DNA from: an uncultured Micrococcales bacterium
GTDB taxonomy: Bacteria > Actinomycetota > Actinomycetes > Actinomycetales > Microbacteriaceae
Direction: 5' to 3'
DNA length: 6,655 nucleotides
Assembly (NCBI GenBank): GCA_903820955.1
Contig: CAIJJH010000102.1
Coordinates: 1-6,655 of the forward strand
Shown here: positions 1 to 6,655 of the stretch, one piece after another
Position numbering within the stretch: position 1 is the first letter of the stretch
Layout of the letters: the number at the start of each line of letters is the position of its first letter
Notes under the pieces: model-generated
Seen by the model: only the letters and a program-made list of their open reading frames with translations
What the model was told of the DNA's origin: nothing
Database searches by the model: none
Position numbers and translations under genes: made by a program

Positions 1-3000
1 GGTACGCATGGTCAGCTGGGTTCCAGGCTCACCGATTGACTGAGCGGCGATAATACCGACAGCCTCACCGAGTTCAACCTGGCGACCGCTGGCAAGCGAA
101 ACACCGTAGCACTGGGCGCAAACGCCTGAAACAGCCTCGCAGGTTAGAGGTGATCGAACCGCAATCTCCTTGATTTCATGGCCCTGCCCCTCGTTTTCCC
201 CATGGTTCAGTAACTTTAAGAACAGCTCGTCGTCAACAACTTCACCGTTCTTTGCTACAACACACTTCTCAGCCGTGCACACTACATCGCCCTGGAGCAC
301 ACGGTGCATCAACTTGAGTTCAAGTGCTTCCTTAGTTGAGACTTTCTCCAAGTGCTTTGCACGACGAACGTCGGCAAGCTGCTCAGGTGAGCGAAGCACA
401 GAATCTCTCAAAGAGGCTCTGTTGGCAAATTCGTAGAAGCTCTCAATATCAGATTCGCGAACACCTCCCGCCGAGATCTTGAACTTAGGGTCGCTGTAAG
501 CCTTGTTGAAGAAATTGTCGACGAGAGCACTTAAATCTGCCCGAGTCAAGGCGTTCTTGTCGTCAGATGAGAAACCCTTGAATGCAGGTTCGTCAACCAT
601 GACTGATCGCTGATTGTCGGAGATCTTCAGACTCGTCAAACTATCAAGTGCCTTTAGTTGACCAGGATTTCCTTCAGCAATGGTTCCATCGCCAGTCTTA
701 CCCGAAAGTAGCCGGTTCCAAACTGAAGATCGTGTCAATCCCTCTTCAACTGAGGTTTCTAGAGACTTCCAAAGTTCGGTCTTTGCTAACTCCACCTGGA
801 ATGCGATTTGGCTACTCGCCTGACCTAGTAGGCCAGGGTACTCGTTCAGAACTGTTGACTCAGAAACAAGTTCCTCTTCGGTTGAGCGAATCTTAGGCGA
901 CACTAAGATACCCCTATCGGTTCCACAGTCTTCCTGACGGACGATGACATCCTGAGCAACGTCGACGAGACGACGGGTTAGGTAACCTGCGGCTGCGGTC
1001 TTCATCGCGGTGTCAGCGTTACCCTTACGGGCACCTGTTGCGTTGATGAAGTACTCGCTGGCGGTTAGGCCAAGCAGGTAGTTACCCTTTACAGGCATCG
1101 GTGCGAAGTCGCCGGACGAGGTGGCAACAGGGCCACGCATACCGATGATCGAACGAATCTGTAGCCAGTTACCACGAGCACCCGATTCGACCATGGTCTT
1201 AATCGCGTTTCCGGTAGGAATGGCCTTCTTTAGCTCGGCCTCGATCTCGTTGGTGGTCTTCAGCCAGAGCGCACCAAGTGCGTCACGGCGCTGAAGGTCA
1301 GACGATAGACCCTGCTCGAAGTTTTCCTGAGCTTCGGTGTGCTTCTTCTCGGCTGCGAGAACCATGGTTGCGCGCAGCTTGTCGAAGTTACCCGAAGAGT
1401 CGAAGTTGGCGTCAGAGATCGACATCGAAACACCCGAACGAGTTGCCCAGTGGAAACCGGCGTCCTTGACGCGGTCTAGAGTCTGTGCAACCTCGGTGCG
1501 CTCGTGTGACTCAACCAGCTCGGTCACGATCTGACCGATCTGCTTCTTGCCGACCTGCTCTTCAACGTAACGGAAGGTCTCTGGAAGAGCTGCGTTGAAC
1601 AGCGCGCGACCGAAGGTGGTCTTGCGTAGTTCGCCACGGAATCGGATTCGAACCTCGGCCTGAAGCTCTAGAGCCTTGGCGTCGTAGGCAAGTTCTGCCT
1701 CCGCGATCGAACCGAAGGCCTTGCCCTCGCCTACTGCACCCTCCTTGACGGTGGTCATGTGGTAAAGACCAATGATCATGTCCTGGGTTGGCACTGCAAC
1801 TGGGCGGCCGTCCGAAGGCTTGAGGATGTTGTTCGATGCGAGCATCAGAACGCGAGCCTCGGCCTGTGCCTCTAGCGATAGAGGAACGTGGACTGCCATC
1901 TGGTCACCGTCGAAGTCAGCGTTGAACGCGGTACATACGAGAGGGTGAAGCTGGATTGCCTTGCCTTCGACAAGTACCGGCTCGAAAGCCTGGATGCCTA
2001 GACGGTGAAGGGTCGGTGCACGGTTTAGTAGCACCGGACGCTCGCGAATGACTTCTTCGAGAACTTCCCAAACCTGTGGGCGGCTGCGCTCGACCATACG
2101 CTTGGCACCCTTGATGTTCTGGGCGTAACCCAGGTCTTCGAGGCGCTTCATGACGAAAGGCTTGAACAGTTCTAGAGCCATCAGCTTTGGAAGACCACAC
2201 TGGTGGAGCTTCAGCTGCGGGCCAACGACGATTACCGAACGACCCGAGTAGTCAACGCGCTTACCCAGAAGGTTCTGGCGGAATCGACCCTGCTTACCCT
2301 TTAGGAGGTCAGACAGCGACTTCAGTGCGCGGTTACCGGTACCGGTAACTGGGCGACCGCGGCGACCGTTGTCGAACAGTGCGTCAACAGCTTCTTGAAG
2401 CATGCGCTTCTCGTTGTTGATGATTGTGCGGGGAACGGTCTCGAGTTCTAGGAACTTCTGCAGACGGTTGTTGCGGTTGATAACACGACGGTAAAGGTCG
2501 TTGAGGTCAGAGGTCGCAAAGCGTCCGCCGTCAAGCTGAACCATTGGGCGAATTTCTGGCGGAAGCACCGGCAGGATGTCTAGAACCATGGCGGCCGGAG
2601 CGGTGCCCGACTGAATGAACGAGTTGACAACCTTTAGACGCTTGATCGCGTAGGTCTGCTTGGTGCCCTTCGAGGTAGAGATACGCTCGCGGAGCTCGGC
2701 AGCAATCTTTTCGCTTTCGAAAGCAACCAGCATCTGCTGGATCGCTTCGGCACCAATGGCTACGTCGAAGTAGTCGCCGTAGTTGTAGTGGAAGGCATCG
2801 AAGATGTCGTCGTACTGAATCAGGGTGCCCTCTTTGGCGGTGAGGTACAAGCGCCATGCGAACTGCTCGCGCTGAAGCGACTCACGACGCTCGCGACGGC
2901 CGTATTCGCGGACGATCTTGTCGGTCTTCTTCTTGAACGAAGCAAGAAGGTCCTTGATCACCTTGGAGGTTGGGTCTAGAGGCTTCTGGTTCCAGAAACC

Positions 3001-3660
3001 TTCAGGGTCGCGCATTTCGGCGGCAACCAACTGGTCGACGCTCTTGGCGATGTCTTGTGGGACCCACTCTGGGAGCTCCCAGAACTTAGGCGCAGCCTGC
3101 ATCTTTAGGCCTTCGGCCTCAAGTGCAGCGATTTCGTCGGCAGCGACTTCGTACATCTCTGCTTCGCGAAGCGAGATCATCTCGGCCATGCGGGCAACGT
3201 AGTCTTCGCGGTCGAAGTCGGCGTTGTAGTCCTTCTCCTCCTGGTTGATACCCATGACGCGGTATGCGGCGAAGTAGATGATCTTGTCTAGGTCCTTAGG
3301 CGCGAGGTCTAGGAGGTAACCCAGACGGCTCGGAACACCCTTGTAGTACCAGATGTGGGTGACCGGGGCGGCAAGGGTGATGTGACCCATGCGCTCACGG
3401 CGAACCGACGACTTGGTGACCTGAACGCCACAGCGCTCACAGACGACGTCCTTGTAGCGAGCACGCTTGTACTTGCCACAAGAGCATTCCCAGTCCTTGG
3501 TAGGGCCGAAGATGCGCTCACAGAACAGACCGTCCTTCTCAGGCTTGAGAGTGCGGTAGTTGATGGTTTCCGGCTTCTTGACCTCACCAGACGACCAGGA
3601 CTTGATGTCCTCTGAAGTTGCGAGACCTACTCGGATTGCTTCGAAAGCTTCAACCTGCAT
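1..3660 (-). CDS. rpoC: RNA polymerase beta' subunit, 3' end outside window (first 1220 residues)
   Basis: Beta' subunit, carrying the catalytic Mg2+ site of RNA polymerase. The ATG at 3658-3660 gives [19 protein letters not shown], matching family N termini, and has a good ribosome binding site. The frame is open for 1220 codons to base 1, which falls in the trigger loop ([11 protein letters not shown]), just before the expected Phe-His. Landmarks: zinc site 1 at C59, C61, C74 and C77; a variable N-terminal region at about 134-295; [36 protein letters not shown]; the catalytic NADFDGD with D582, D584 and D586; the bridge helix at about 867-902; and zinc site 2 at C912, C1174, C1181 and C1184. 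M. tuberculosis beta' reaches the same trigger-loop point near residue 1016 (from memory), so this protein is about 200 residues longer here. Most of the excess lies between C912 and C1174. If the missing tail is typical, the full protein would be about 1500 residues. The family call is certain; the inserted part is of unknown function. Confidence 0.98.
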   Translation of the reverse strand, partial: MQVEAFEAIRVGLATSEDIKSWSSGEVKKPETINYRTLKPEKDGLFCERIFGPTKDWECSCGKYKRARYKDVVCERCGVQVTKSSVRRERMGHITLAAPVTHIWYYKGVPSRLGYLLDLAPKDLDKIIYFAAYRVMGINQEEKDYNADFDREDYVARMAEMISLREAEMYEVAADEIAALEAEGLKMQAAPKFWELPEWVPQDIAKSVDQLVAAEMRDPEGFWNQKPLDPTSKVIKDLLASFKKKTDKIVREYGRRERRESLQREQFAWRLYLTAKEGTLIQYDDIFDAFHYNYGDYFDVAIGAEAIQQMLVAFESEKIAAELRERISTSKGTKQTYAIKRLKVVNSFIQSGTAPAAMVLDILPVLPPEIRPMVQLDGGRFATSDLNDLYRRVINRNNRLQKFLELETVPRTIINNEKRMLQEAVDALFDNGRRGRPVTGTGNRALKSLSDLLKGKQGRFRQNLLGKRVDYSGRSVIVVGPQLKLHQCGLPKLMALELFKPFVMKRLEDLGYAQNIKGAKRMVERSRPQVWEVLEEVIRERPVLLNRAPTLHRLGIQAFEPVLVEGKAIQLHPLVCTAFNADFDGDQMAVHVPLSLEAQAEARVLMLASNNILKPSDGRPVAVPTQDMIIGLYHMTTVKEGAVGEGKAFGSIAEAELAYDAKALELQAEVRIRFRGELRKTTFGRALFNAALPETFRYVEEQVGKKQIGQIVTELVESHERTEVAQTLDRVKDAGFHWATRSGVSMSISDANFDSSGNFDKLRATMVLAAEKKHTEAQENFEQGLSSDLQRRDALGALWLKTTNEIEAELKKAIPTGNAIKTMVESGARGNWLQIRSIIGMRGPVATSSGDFAPMPVKGNYLLGLTASEYFINATGARKGNADTAMKTAAAGYLTRRLVDVAQDVIVRQEDCGTDRGILVSPKIRSTEEELVSESTVLNEYPGLLGQASSQIAFQVELAKTELWKSLETSVEEGLTRSSVWNRLLSGKTGDGTIAEGNPGQLKALDSLTSLKISDNQRSVMVDEPAFKGFSSDDKNALTRADLSALVDNFFNKAYSDPKFKISAGGVRESDIESFYEFANRASLRDSVLRSPEQLADVRRAKHLEKVSTKEALELKLMHRVLQGDVVCTAEKCVVAKNGEVVDDELFLKLLNHGENEGQGHEIKEIAVRSPLTCEAVSGVCAQCYGVSLASGRQVELGEAVGIIAAQSIGEPGTQLTMRT
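319..903 (-). other. Unrecognised in-frame insertion (~185-195 residues) in beta' between zinc-site-2 cysteines
   Basis: Beta' residues about 920-1114. Upstream, the protein matches the family through [10 protein letters not shown]. Alignable sequence resumes near [13 protein letters not shown] (compare LGRVTAEDVL in E. coli). The first and second zinc-site-2 cysteines are 262 residues apart here, against 74 in E. coli (C814-C888) and about 77 in M. tuberculosis. The insert reads without a stop, starts near [12 protein letters not shown] and ends near VSTKEALE. It is rich in Glu, Ser, Leu, Lys and Asp, and looks mostly helical by eye (for example [31 protein letters not shown] and [18 protein letters not shown]). 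A looser Gly/Ser/Asn stretch lies around [15 protein letters not shown]. It contains no cysteine, no nucleotide-binding motif that I see and no intein blocks. GC is 290/600 (48%) over bases 301-900 by hand count, lower than the flanking core. The exact boundaries are uncertain by about 10-20 residues, and I recognise no domain. Confidence 0.85.
955..1062 (-). other. Beta' bridge helix coding segment, with unusual substitutions
   Basis: Beta' residues 867-902, aligned to E. coli 769-804 by the shared GARKG and [10 protein letters not shown] anchors. This helix crosses the active-site cleft and couples catalysis to translocation. The usual THGARKGLADTAL is here [13 protein letters not shown], with T875 in place of His, N881 in place of Leu and M886 in place of Leu, and the following (N/D)SGYL is AAGYL. 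The R878-K879 pair, D883, T884, T888, A889 and G892 are retained. The assignment is secure; the functional effect is unknown. Confidence 0.85.
1903..1923 (-). other. Beta' catalytic Mg2+-binding motif NADFDGD
   Basis: Encodes N580 to D586 with the invariant aspartates D582, D584 and D586, which hold the catalytic Mg2+ in all multisubunit RNA polymerases. The motif is intact, so the enzyme should be catalytically competent despite the unusual regions elsewhere in beta'. Confidence 0.97.
2775..3259 (-). other. Lineage-variable N-terminal region of beta' (residues ~134-295)
   Basis: Lies between the conserved IIYFAAY and [17 protein letters not shown]. In M. tuberculosis the corresponding stretch is about 130 residues and is a Glu/Arg-rich coiled-coil insertion. 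Here it is about 25-30 residues longer. An acidic helix ([20 protein letters not shown]) leads into a Trp/Pro segment ([12 protein letters not shown]), followed by a basic helix with [18 protein letters not shown]. It is still in frame, with normal base composition and codon use. It is not recognisable as a separate named domain. Confidence 0.7.
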
Positions 3661-3666
3661 AATTGG

Positions 3667-3673
3667 TTTCCTC
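3667..3673 (-). promoter_or_regulatory. Ribosome binding site of rpoC
   Basis: GAGGAAA on the minus strand, 6 bases before the ATG at 3660, inside the 30-base gap after the rpoB stop. The good match and spacing support the ATG chosen for rpoC. The gap is too short for a separate promoter or terminator, so rpoC depends on transcription coming through rpoB. Confidence 0.8.
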
Positions 3674-3690
3674 TATTCCTGTGAAATCTC

Positions 3691-6655
3691 TTAGTAGCTG
3701 TCAGTACGGAAGGTGTCGTCGATCGCAAGTGACTCGTCGCGAGAAAGGTTGATGCCCATCTCTTCGGCGGCACGGTCGATCTGGAATTCGTCTTCGTCAT
3801 CCTTCAGAGGCACAACGTTGCCGGCACCATCGAGAACCTCGATGTTGAGGGCAAGCGCCTGCATTTCCTTTGCGAGAACGCGGAACGATTCTGGGATTCC
3901 AGGGGCCTGAATGTTTTGGCCGGTGACGATCGCTTCGTAGGTCTTGATACGACCCGAGATATCGTCGGACTTGATGGTCAGAAGCTCCTGGAGAGTGTGA
4001 GCGGCGCCATAGGCCTGTAGGGCCCAAACTTCCATCTCACCGAAGCGCTGTCCACCGAACTGCGCCTTACCACCTAGAGGCTGCTGAGTGATCATGCTGT
4101 AAGGGCCTGTCGAACGAGCGTGAATCTTGTCGTCAACTAGGTGGTGCAGCTTGAGCACGTACATGTAACCAACGGCGATCGGAGACGGGTATGGCTCGCC
4201 TGAACGGCCATCGAACAAGGTTGCTTTACCGGTTGAGTCAACCAGCTTCTTCTTGTTCTCTTTCTCCCACGCGTTTGGCAAGGTTGCCTCGAGTAGAGAA
4301 ACGATTTCGTCCTTTGAAGCACCGTCGAAGACCGGGGTCGAGACCTTGGTACCTGGGGTACCCGAGTGCATCGAAGGGGTCAAGTTGGTGATGTGAGCCT
4401 GGAACTGCTTAGACAGACCGGCTACATCCCAACCCTGAGCTGCGATCCAGCCAAGGTGGGTTTCTAGGACCTGACCGAAGTTCATACGACCTGGGATACC
4501 CAGCGGGTTTAGGACGATGTGAACAGGGGTTCCGTCTTCAAGGAACGGCATGTCTTCGACCGGAAGGATCTTCGAAATAACACCCTTGTTGCCGTGGCGA
4601 CCAGCAAGCTTGTCACCTTCGGTGATCTTGCGCTTCTGAGCGATCTGAACGACGACGCGGGTTAGTACTCCTGCGCCGAGGTCTTCCTGAGCAACAACAA
4701 CGGTGTCTTCACCGATGAGCTCAGCGCTCTCGGTTGCGAAGACCTTGACGCCGATAACGGTGCCGCCCTCGCCGTGAGGAACCTTGAGGCTCGACTCGCG
4801 AACCTCGCGACCCTTGTCGGCAAAGATGGCGCGAAGTAGGCGCTCTTCTGGGGTTAGCTCGGTCTCGCCCTTAGGGGTGACCTTACCGACCAAGATGTCG
4901 CCCGAGCGAACCTCAGCACCGACGCGGATGATTCCACGCTCGTCTAGGTGAGCGAGGCTCTCCAGACCGATGTTTGGTAGGTCGCGGGTGATTTCTTCGT
5001 CACCAAGCTTGATGGTTCGGGCGTCAACCTCGTACTCCTCGATGTGAATCGAAGACAGGGTGTCTTCTTTCACGAGGTCCTGAGAGATGATGATCGCGTC
5101 TTCGAAGTTGTGGCCTTCCCAAGGCATGAATGCCACGAGAAGGTTCTTACCTAGAGCAAGCTCACCGTTGTCGGTCGAAGGGCCATCGGCTAGAACAACG
5201 CCTTCTTCAACACGGTCGCCCTGCTGGACGATTGCACGCTGGTTGATTGCGGTGCCCTGGTTCGAACGCTCGAACTTGCGCAGGGTGTAGGTGGTGTGCG
5301 CTCCGCCGTCTTCTAAGACGACGATCTCGTCGGCCGAAACCGTTTCGACAACGCCGGCACCAGAGTTGATGACGATTGCGCCAGAGTCGAACGCTGCGAC
5401 GCGCTCGATGCCGGTACCAACTAGAGGAGCATCGCTAGACACCAGTGGAACGGCCTGACGCTGCATGTTCGCGCCCATCAGTGCACGAGACGAGTCGTCG
5501 TGCTCAAGGAACGGGATCAACGAGGTCGAAACCGAAGCCAACTGGCGAGGCGAAACGTCGATGTAGTCAACGAGTGCTGCTTCAACCTCGACGACTTCGC
5601 CGCGGAAGCGAGCAATTACGCGCTCCTTGGTTAGGTCTGCGTCGGCTGGACCAACAACCTTGCCAAGCTCGCCGGCTGCGTCGAGGTACTCGATCTTGCC
5701 GGTTGCCTTGCGGTTGGTGACCTTGTTGTAAGGGGTTTCGATGAATCCGAACGTGTTGATTCGTGCGTACTGGGTTAGCGAACCGATAAGACCGATGTTC
5801 GGGCCTTCAGGGGTCTCAACCGGGCACATGCGACCGTAGTGCGAAGGGTGGACGTCACGGACTTCCATCTGTGCACGCTCACGAGCGATACCACCAGGAC
5901 CAAGGGCCGAAAGGCGACGCATGTGTGCGAGGCCGGCCAGTGGGTTGTTCTGGTCCATGAACTGCGAGAGCTGGCTTGCGCCGAAGAATTCCTTGATTGC
6001 CGAAACAACCGGACGCAGGTTGATCAGGGTCTGAGGAGTGATTGCCTCGATGTCCTGAGTCGACATACGCTCGCGAACTACACGCTCCATACGGCTTAGA
6101 CCGATACGAACCTGGTTCTGAATAAGTTCACCGACCGAGCGGATGCGGCGGTTTGAGAAGTCGTCGATGTCATCTGCAGAGACGTCAACCTTTGCCTTCT
6201 TGCCACCCATGTTGAGGTTGAACTCTAGGCGTGGGCCAGACTTCTGAGCGTCTGCGTTGGCAATGCTCTGGTCGTACATCAATAGGTACTTCAGGGTGCC
6301 TACGATGTCGTTGACGGTTAGGACGGTTGCGTCCTCGGCCTCAGAAACACCGAGCTTGCGGTTTAGCTTGTGGCGACCAACGCGAGCGAGGTTGTAGCGC
6401 TTCTGCTCGAAGTAGGTCGAACGTAGCCAAGCCTCAGCGGTGTCGGGGCCGGCAGCTTCGCCGCGAACCTTGCGGTATAGCTCGCGAAGTGCGTCTTCTT
6501 TGCTGATGATTGGGTTGGCAAAAACCTTCGACTCGTCGTATGCGAGGGTGTTTTCGATCAGGTTCATGTCGAAGTTCCACTTCGGCTGCGAAGCCTTGAC
6601 TGCGCTTTCGATGTCTTTGAACTCGTCGATGATCTGCTCGCGGCTAAGACCTAGA
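3691..6655 (-). CDS. rpoB: RNA polymerase beta subunit, 5' end outside window (C-terminal ~987 residues)
   Basis: Beta subunit of the core RNA polymerase, which pairs with beta' to form the catalytic cleft and RNA/DNA channels. The open frame enters at base 6654 (first residues LGLSREQII) and runs to a TAA at 3691-3693. The Met at 6565-6567 is internal, because aligned actinobacterial sequence continues upstream of it; roughly 200 N-terminal residues are probably missing. Visible landmarks, in order: the [10 protein letters not shown] block; the rifampicin cluster [11 protein letters not shown] (5902-5976); [31 protein letters not shown] in the active-site region; [12 protein letters not shown] (4582-4617), which carries the conserved catalytic-region lysines; the [20 protein letters not shown] clamp/switch region; and the C-terminal [13 protein letters not shown] and [14 protein letters not shown] segments. 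The tail after NLSRDES is several residues longer than in M. tuberculosis as I recall it. No frameshift or internal stop was found. rpoC follows 30 bases downstream in the same direction, the normal bacterial order. The family call is essentially certain; the actinobacterial assignment is strong. Confidence 0.99.
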   Translation of the reverse strand, partial: LGLSREQIIDEFKDIESAVKASQPKWNFDMNLIENTLAYDESKVFANPIISKEDALRELYRKVRGEAAGPDTAEAWLRSTYFEQKRYNLARVGRHKLNRKLGVSEAEDATVLTVNDIVGTLKYLLMYDQSIANADAQKSGPRLEFNLNMGGKKAKVDVSADDIDDFSNRRIRSVGELIQNQVRIGLSRMERVVRERMSTQDIEAITPQTLINLRPVVSAIKEFFGASQLSQFMDQNNPLAGLAHMRRLSALGPGGIARERAQMEVRDVHPSHYGRMCPVETPEGPNIGLIGSLTQYARINTFGFIETPYNKVTNRKATGKIEYLDAAGELGKVVGPADADLTKERVIARFRGEVVEVEAALVDYIDVSPRQLASVSTSLIPFLEHDDSSRALMGANMQRQAVPLVSSDAPLVGTGIERVAAFDSGAIVINSGAGVVETVSADEIVVLEDGGAHTTYTLRKFERSNQGTAINQRAIVQQGDRVEEGVVLADGPSTDNGELALGKNLLVAFMPWEGHNFEDAIIISQDLVKEDTLSSIHIEEYEVDARTIKLGDEEITRDLPNIGLESLAHLDERGIIRVGAEVRSGDILVGKVTPKGETELTPEERLLRAIFADKGREVRESSLKVPHGEGGTVIGVKVFATESAELIGEDTVVVAQEDLGAGVLTRVVVQIAQKRKITEGDKLAGRHGNKGVISKILPVEDMPFLEDGTPVHIVLNPLGIPGRMNFGQVLETHLGWIAAQGWDVAGLSKQFQAHITNLTPSMHSGTPGTKVSTPVFDGASKDEIVSLLEATLPNAWEKENKKKLVDSTGKATLFDGRSGEPYPSPIAVGYMYVLKLHHLVDDKIHARSTGPYSMITQQPLGGKAQFGGQRFGEMEVWALQAYGAAHTLQELLTIKSDDISGRIKTYEAIVTGQNIQAPGIPESFRVLAKEMQALALNIEVLDGAGNVVPLKDDEDEFQIDRAAEEMGINLSRDESLAIDDTFRTDSY
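5902..5976 (-). other. Rifampicin-resistance-determining cluster I of rpoB
   Basis: 25 codons aligned to E. coli beta S509-L533. The main rifampicin contacts equivalent to Q513, F514, D516, H526, R529 and S531 are all wild type. Three neighbours differ from the usual actinobacterial PLSGLTHKRRLSALG: Ala for Ser522, Ala for Thr525, and Met for Lys527 (ATG on the minus strand, bases 5920-5922). The classic resistance substitutions are absent, so rifampicin sensitivity is the default expectation, with the effect of the three changes unknown. Confidence 0.9.

Noticed and set aside
170..896. Plus-strand reading frames at 170-436 and 648-896 as separate small genes
   Set aside because: They lie antisense to the continuous rpoC frame. 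I saw no convincing ribosome binding site, and the low-complexity Ser/Thr composition is typical of antisense frames.
121..905. The beta' insertion as an intein
   Set aside because: No Cys or Ser splice-start block, no TxxH block and no terminal His-Asn followed by Cys/Ser/Thr at the plausible borders; no homing endonuclease motif; the length is small even for a mini-intein with intact blocks.
121..905. The insertion as a group I/II intron or mobile element
   Set aside because: The frame is open throughout, with no inverted repeats, target duplication or transposase visible, and the translated product joins smoothly to both conserved flanks.
1..960. Frameshift, or rpoC split into two genes as in cyanobacteria
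   Set aside because: Translating bases 960 down to 1 gives one open frame in phase with the ATG at 3660, with conserved sequence on both sides of the insertion.
2531..2857. Other short frames on both strands inside rpoB and rpoC (for example 2531-2857 and 5445-5720)
   Set aside because: All overlap conserved polymerase codons in another frame and are rich in Arg, Ser and Pro, as expected of shadow frames.
3661..3690. Promoter or terminator between rpoB and rpoC
   Set aside because: The spacer is only 30 bases, is occupied by the ribosome binding site, and has no hairpin or T tract.
6565..6567. Met codon at 6567 as the rpoB start
   Set aside because: The frame stays open to the window edge, and the upstream residues LGLSREQII align with internal family sequence (LGWTSEQI in M. 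tuberculosis), so the true start is outside.

Overview
The window is a piece of a bacterial RNA polymerase operon, read entirely on the minus strand. From high to low coordinates it holds the 3' part of rpoB (beta subunit, its 5' end lies beyond base 6655), a 30-base spacer with a ribosome binding site, and the 5' part of rpoC (beta' subunit, which runs off base 1 inside the trigger loop). There are no other genes, and essentially every base is coding.

The protein sequences point to Actinomycetota: the beta' N terminus with its [17 protein letters not shown] block, and the beta C-terminal region with [13 protein letters not shown] and AAEEMGINL. Sampled core lines are about 58% GC by hand count, which is modest for the phylum, and Leu codon CTA is common. 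A small-genome, moderate-GC aquatic actinobacterium (for example near the Luna-type Microbacteriaceae) is a reasonable guess, but it is an inference and not proven by the sequence.

Beta is ordinary over most of its length, with an intact rifampicin pocket apart from a few unusual neighbours. Beta' is where the window departs from the norm. The catalytic Asp triad and the first zinc site are normal. The bridge helix carries several substitutions at usually fixed positions. Between the first and second cysteines of the second zinc site there are 262 residues where E. coli has 74 and M. tuberculosis about 77. The roughly 185 extra residues (about bases 319-903) form an in-frame, lower-GC, probably helical insertion that I do not recognise. 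It lacks intein signatures and sits upstream of the position of the well-known E. coli trigger-loop insertion SI3. The actinobacterial beta' N-terminal variable region (bases about 2775-3259) is also unlike the usual coiled coil.

Beta and beta' are co-transcribed and co-assembled on the alpha dimer, and together form the catalytic cleft. The insertion is therefore a candidate lineage-specific module of a core essential enzyme.
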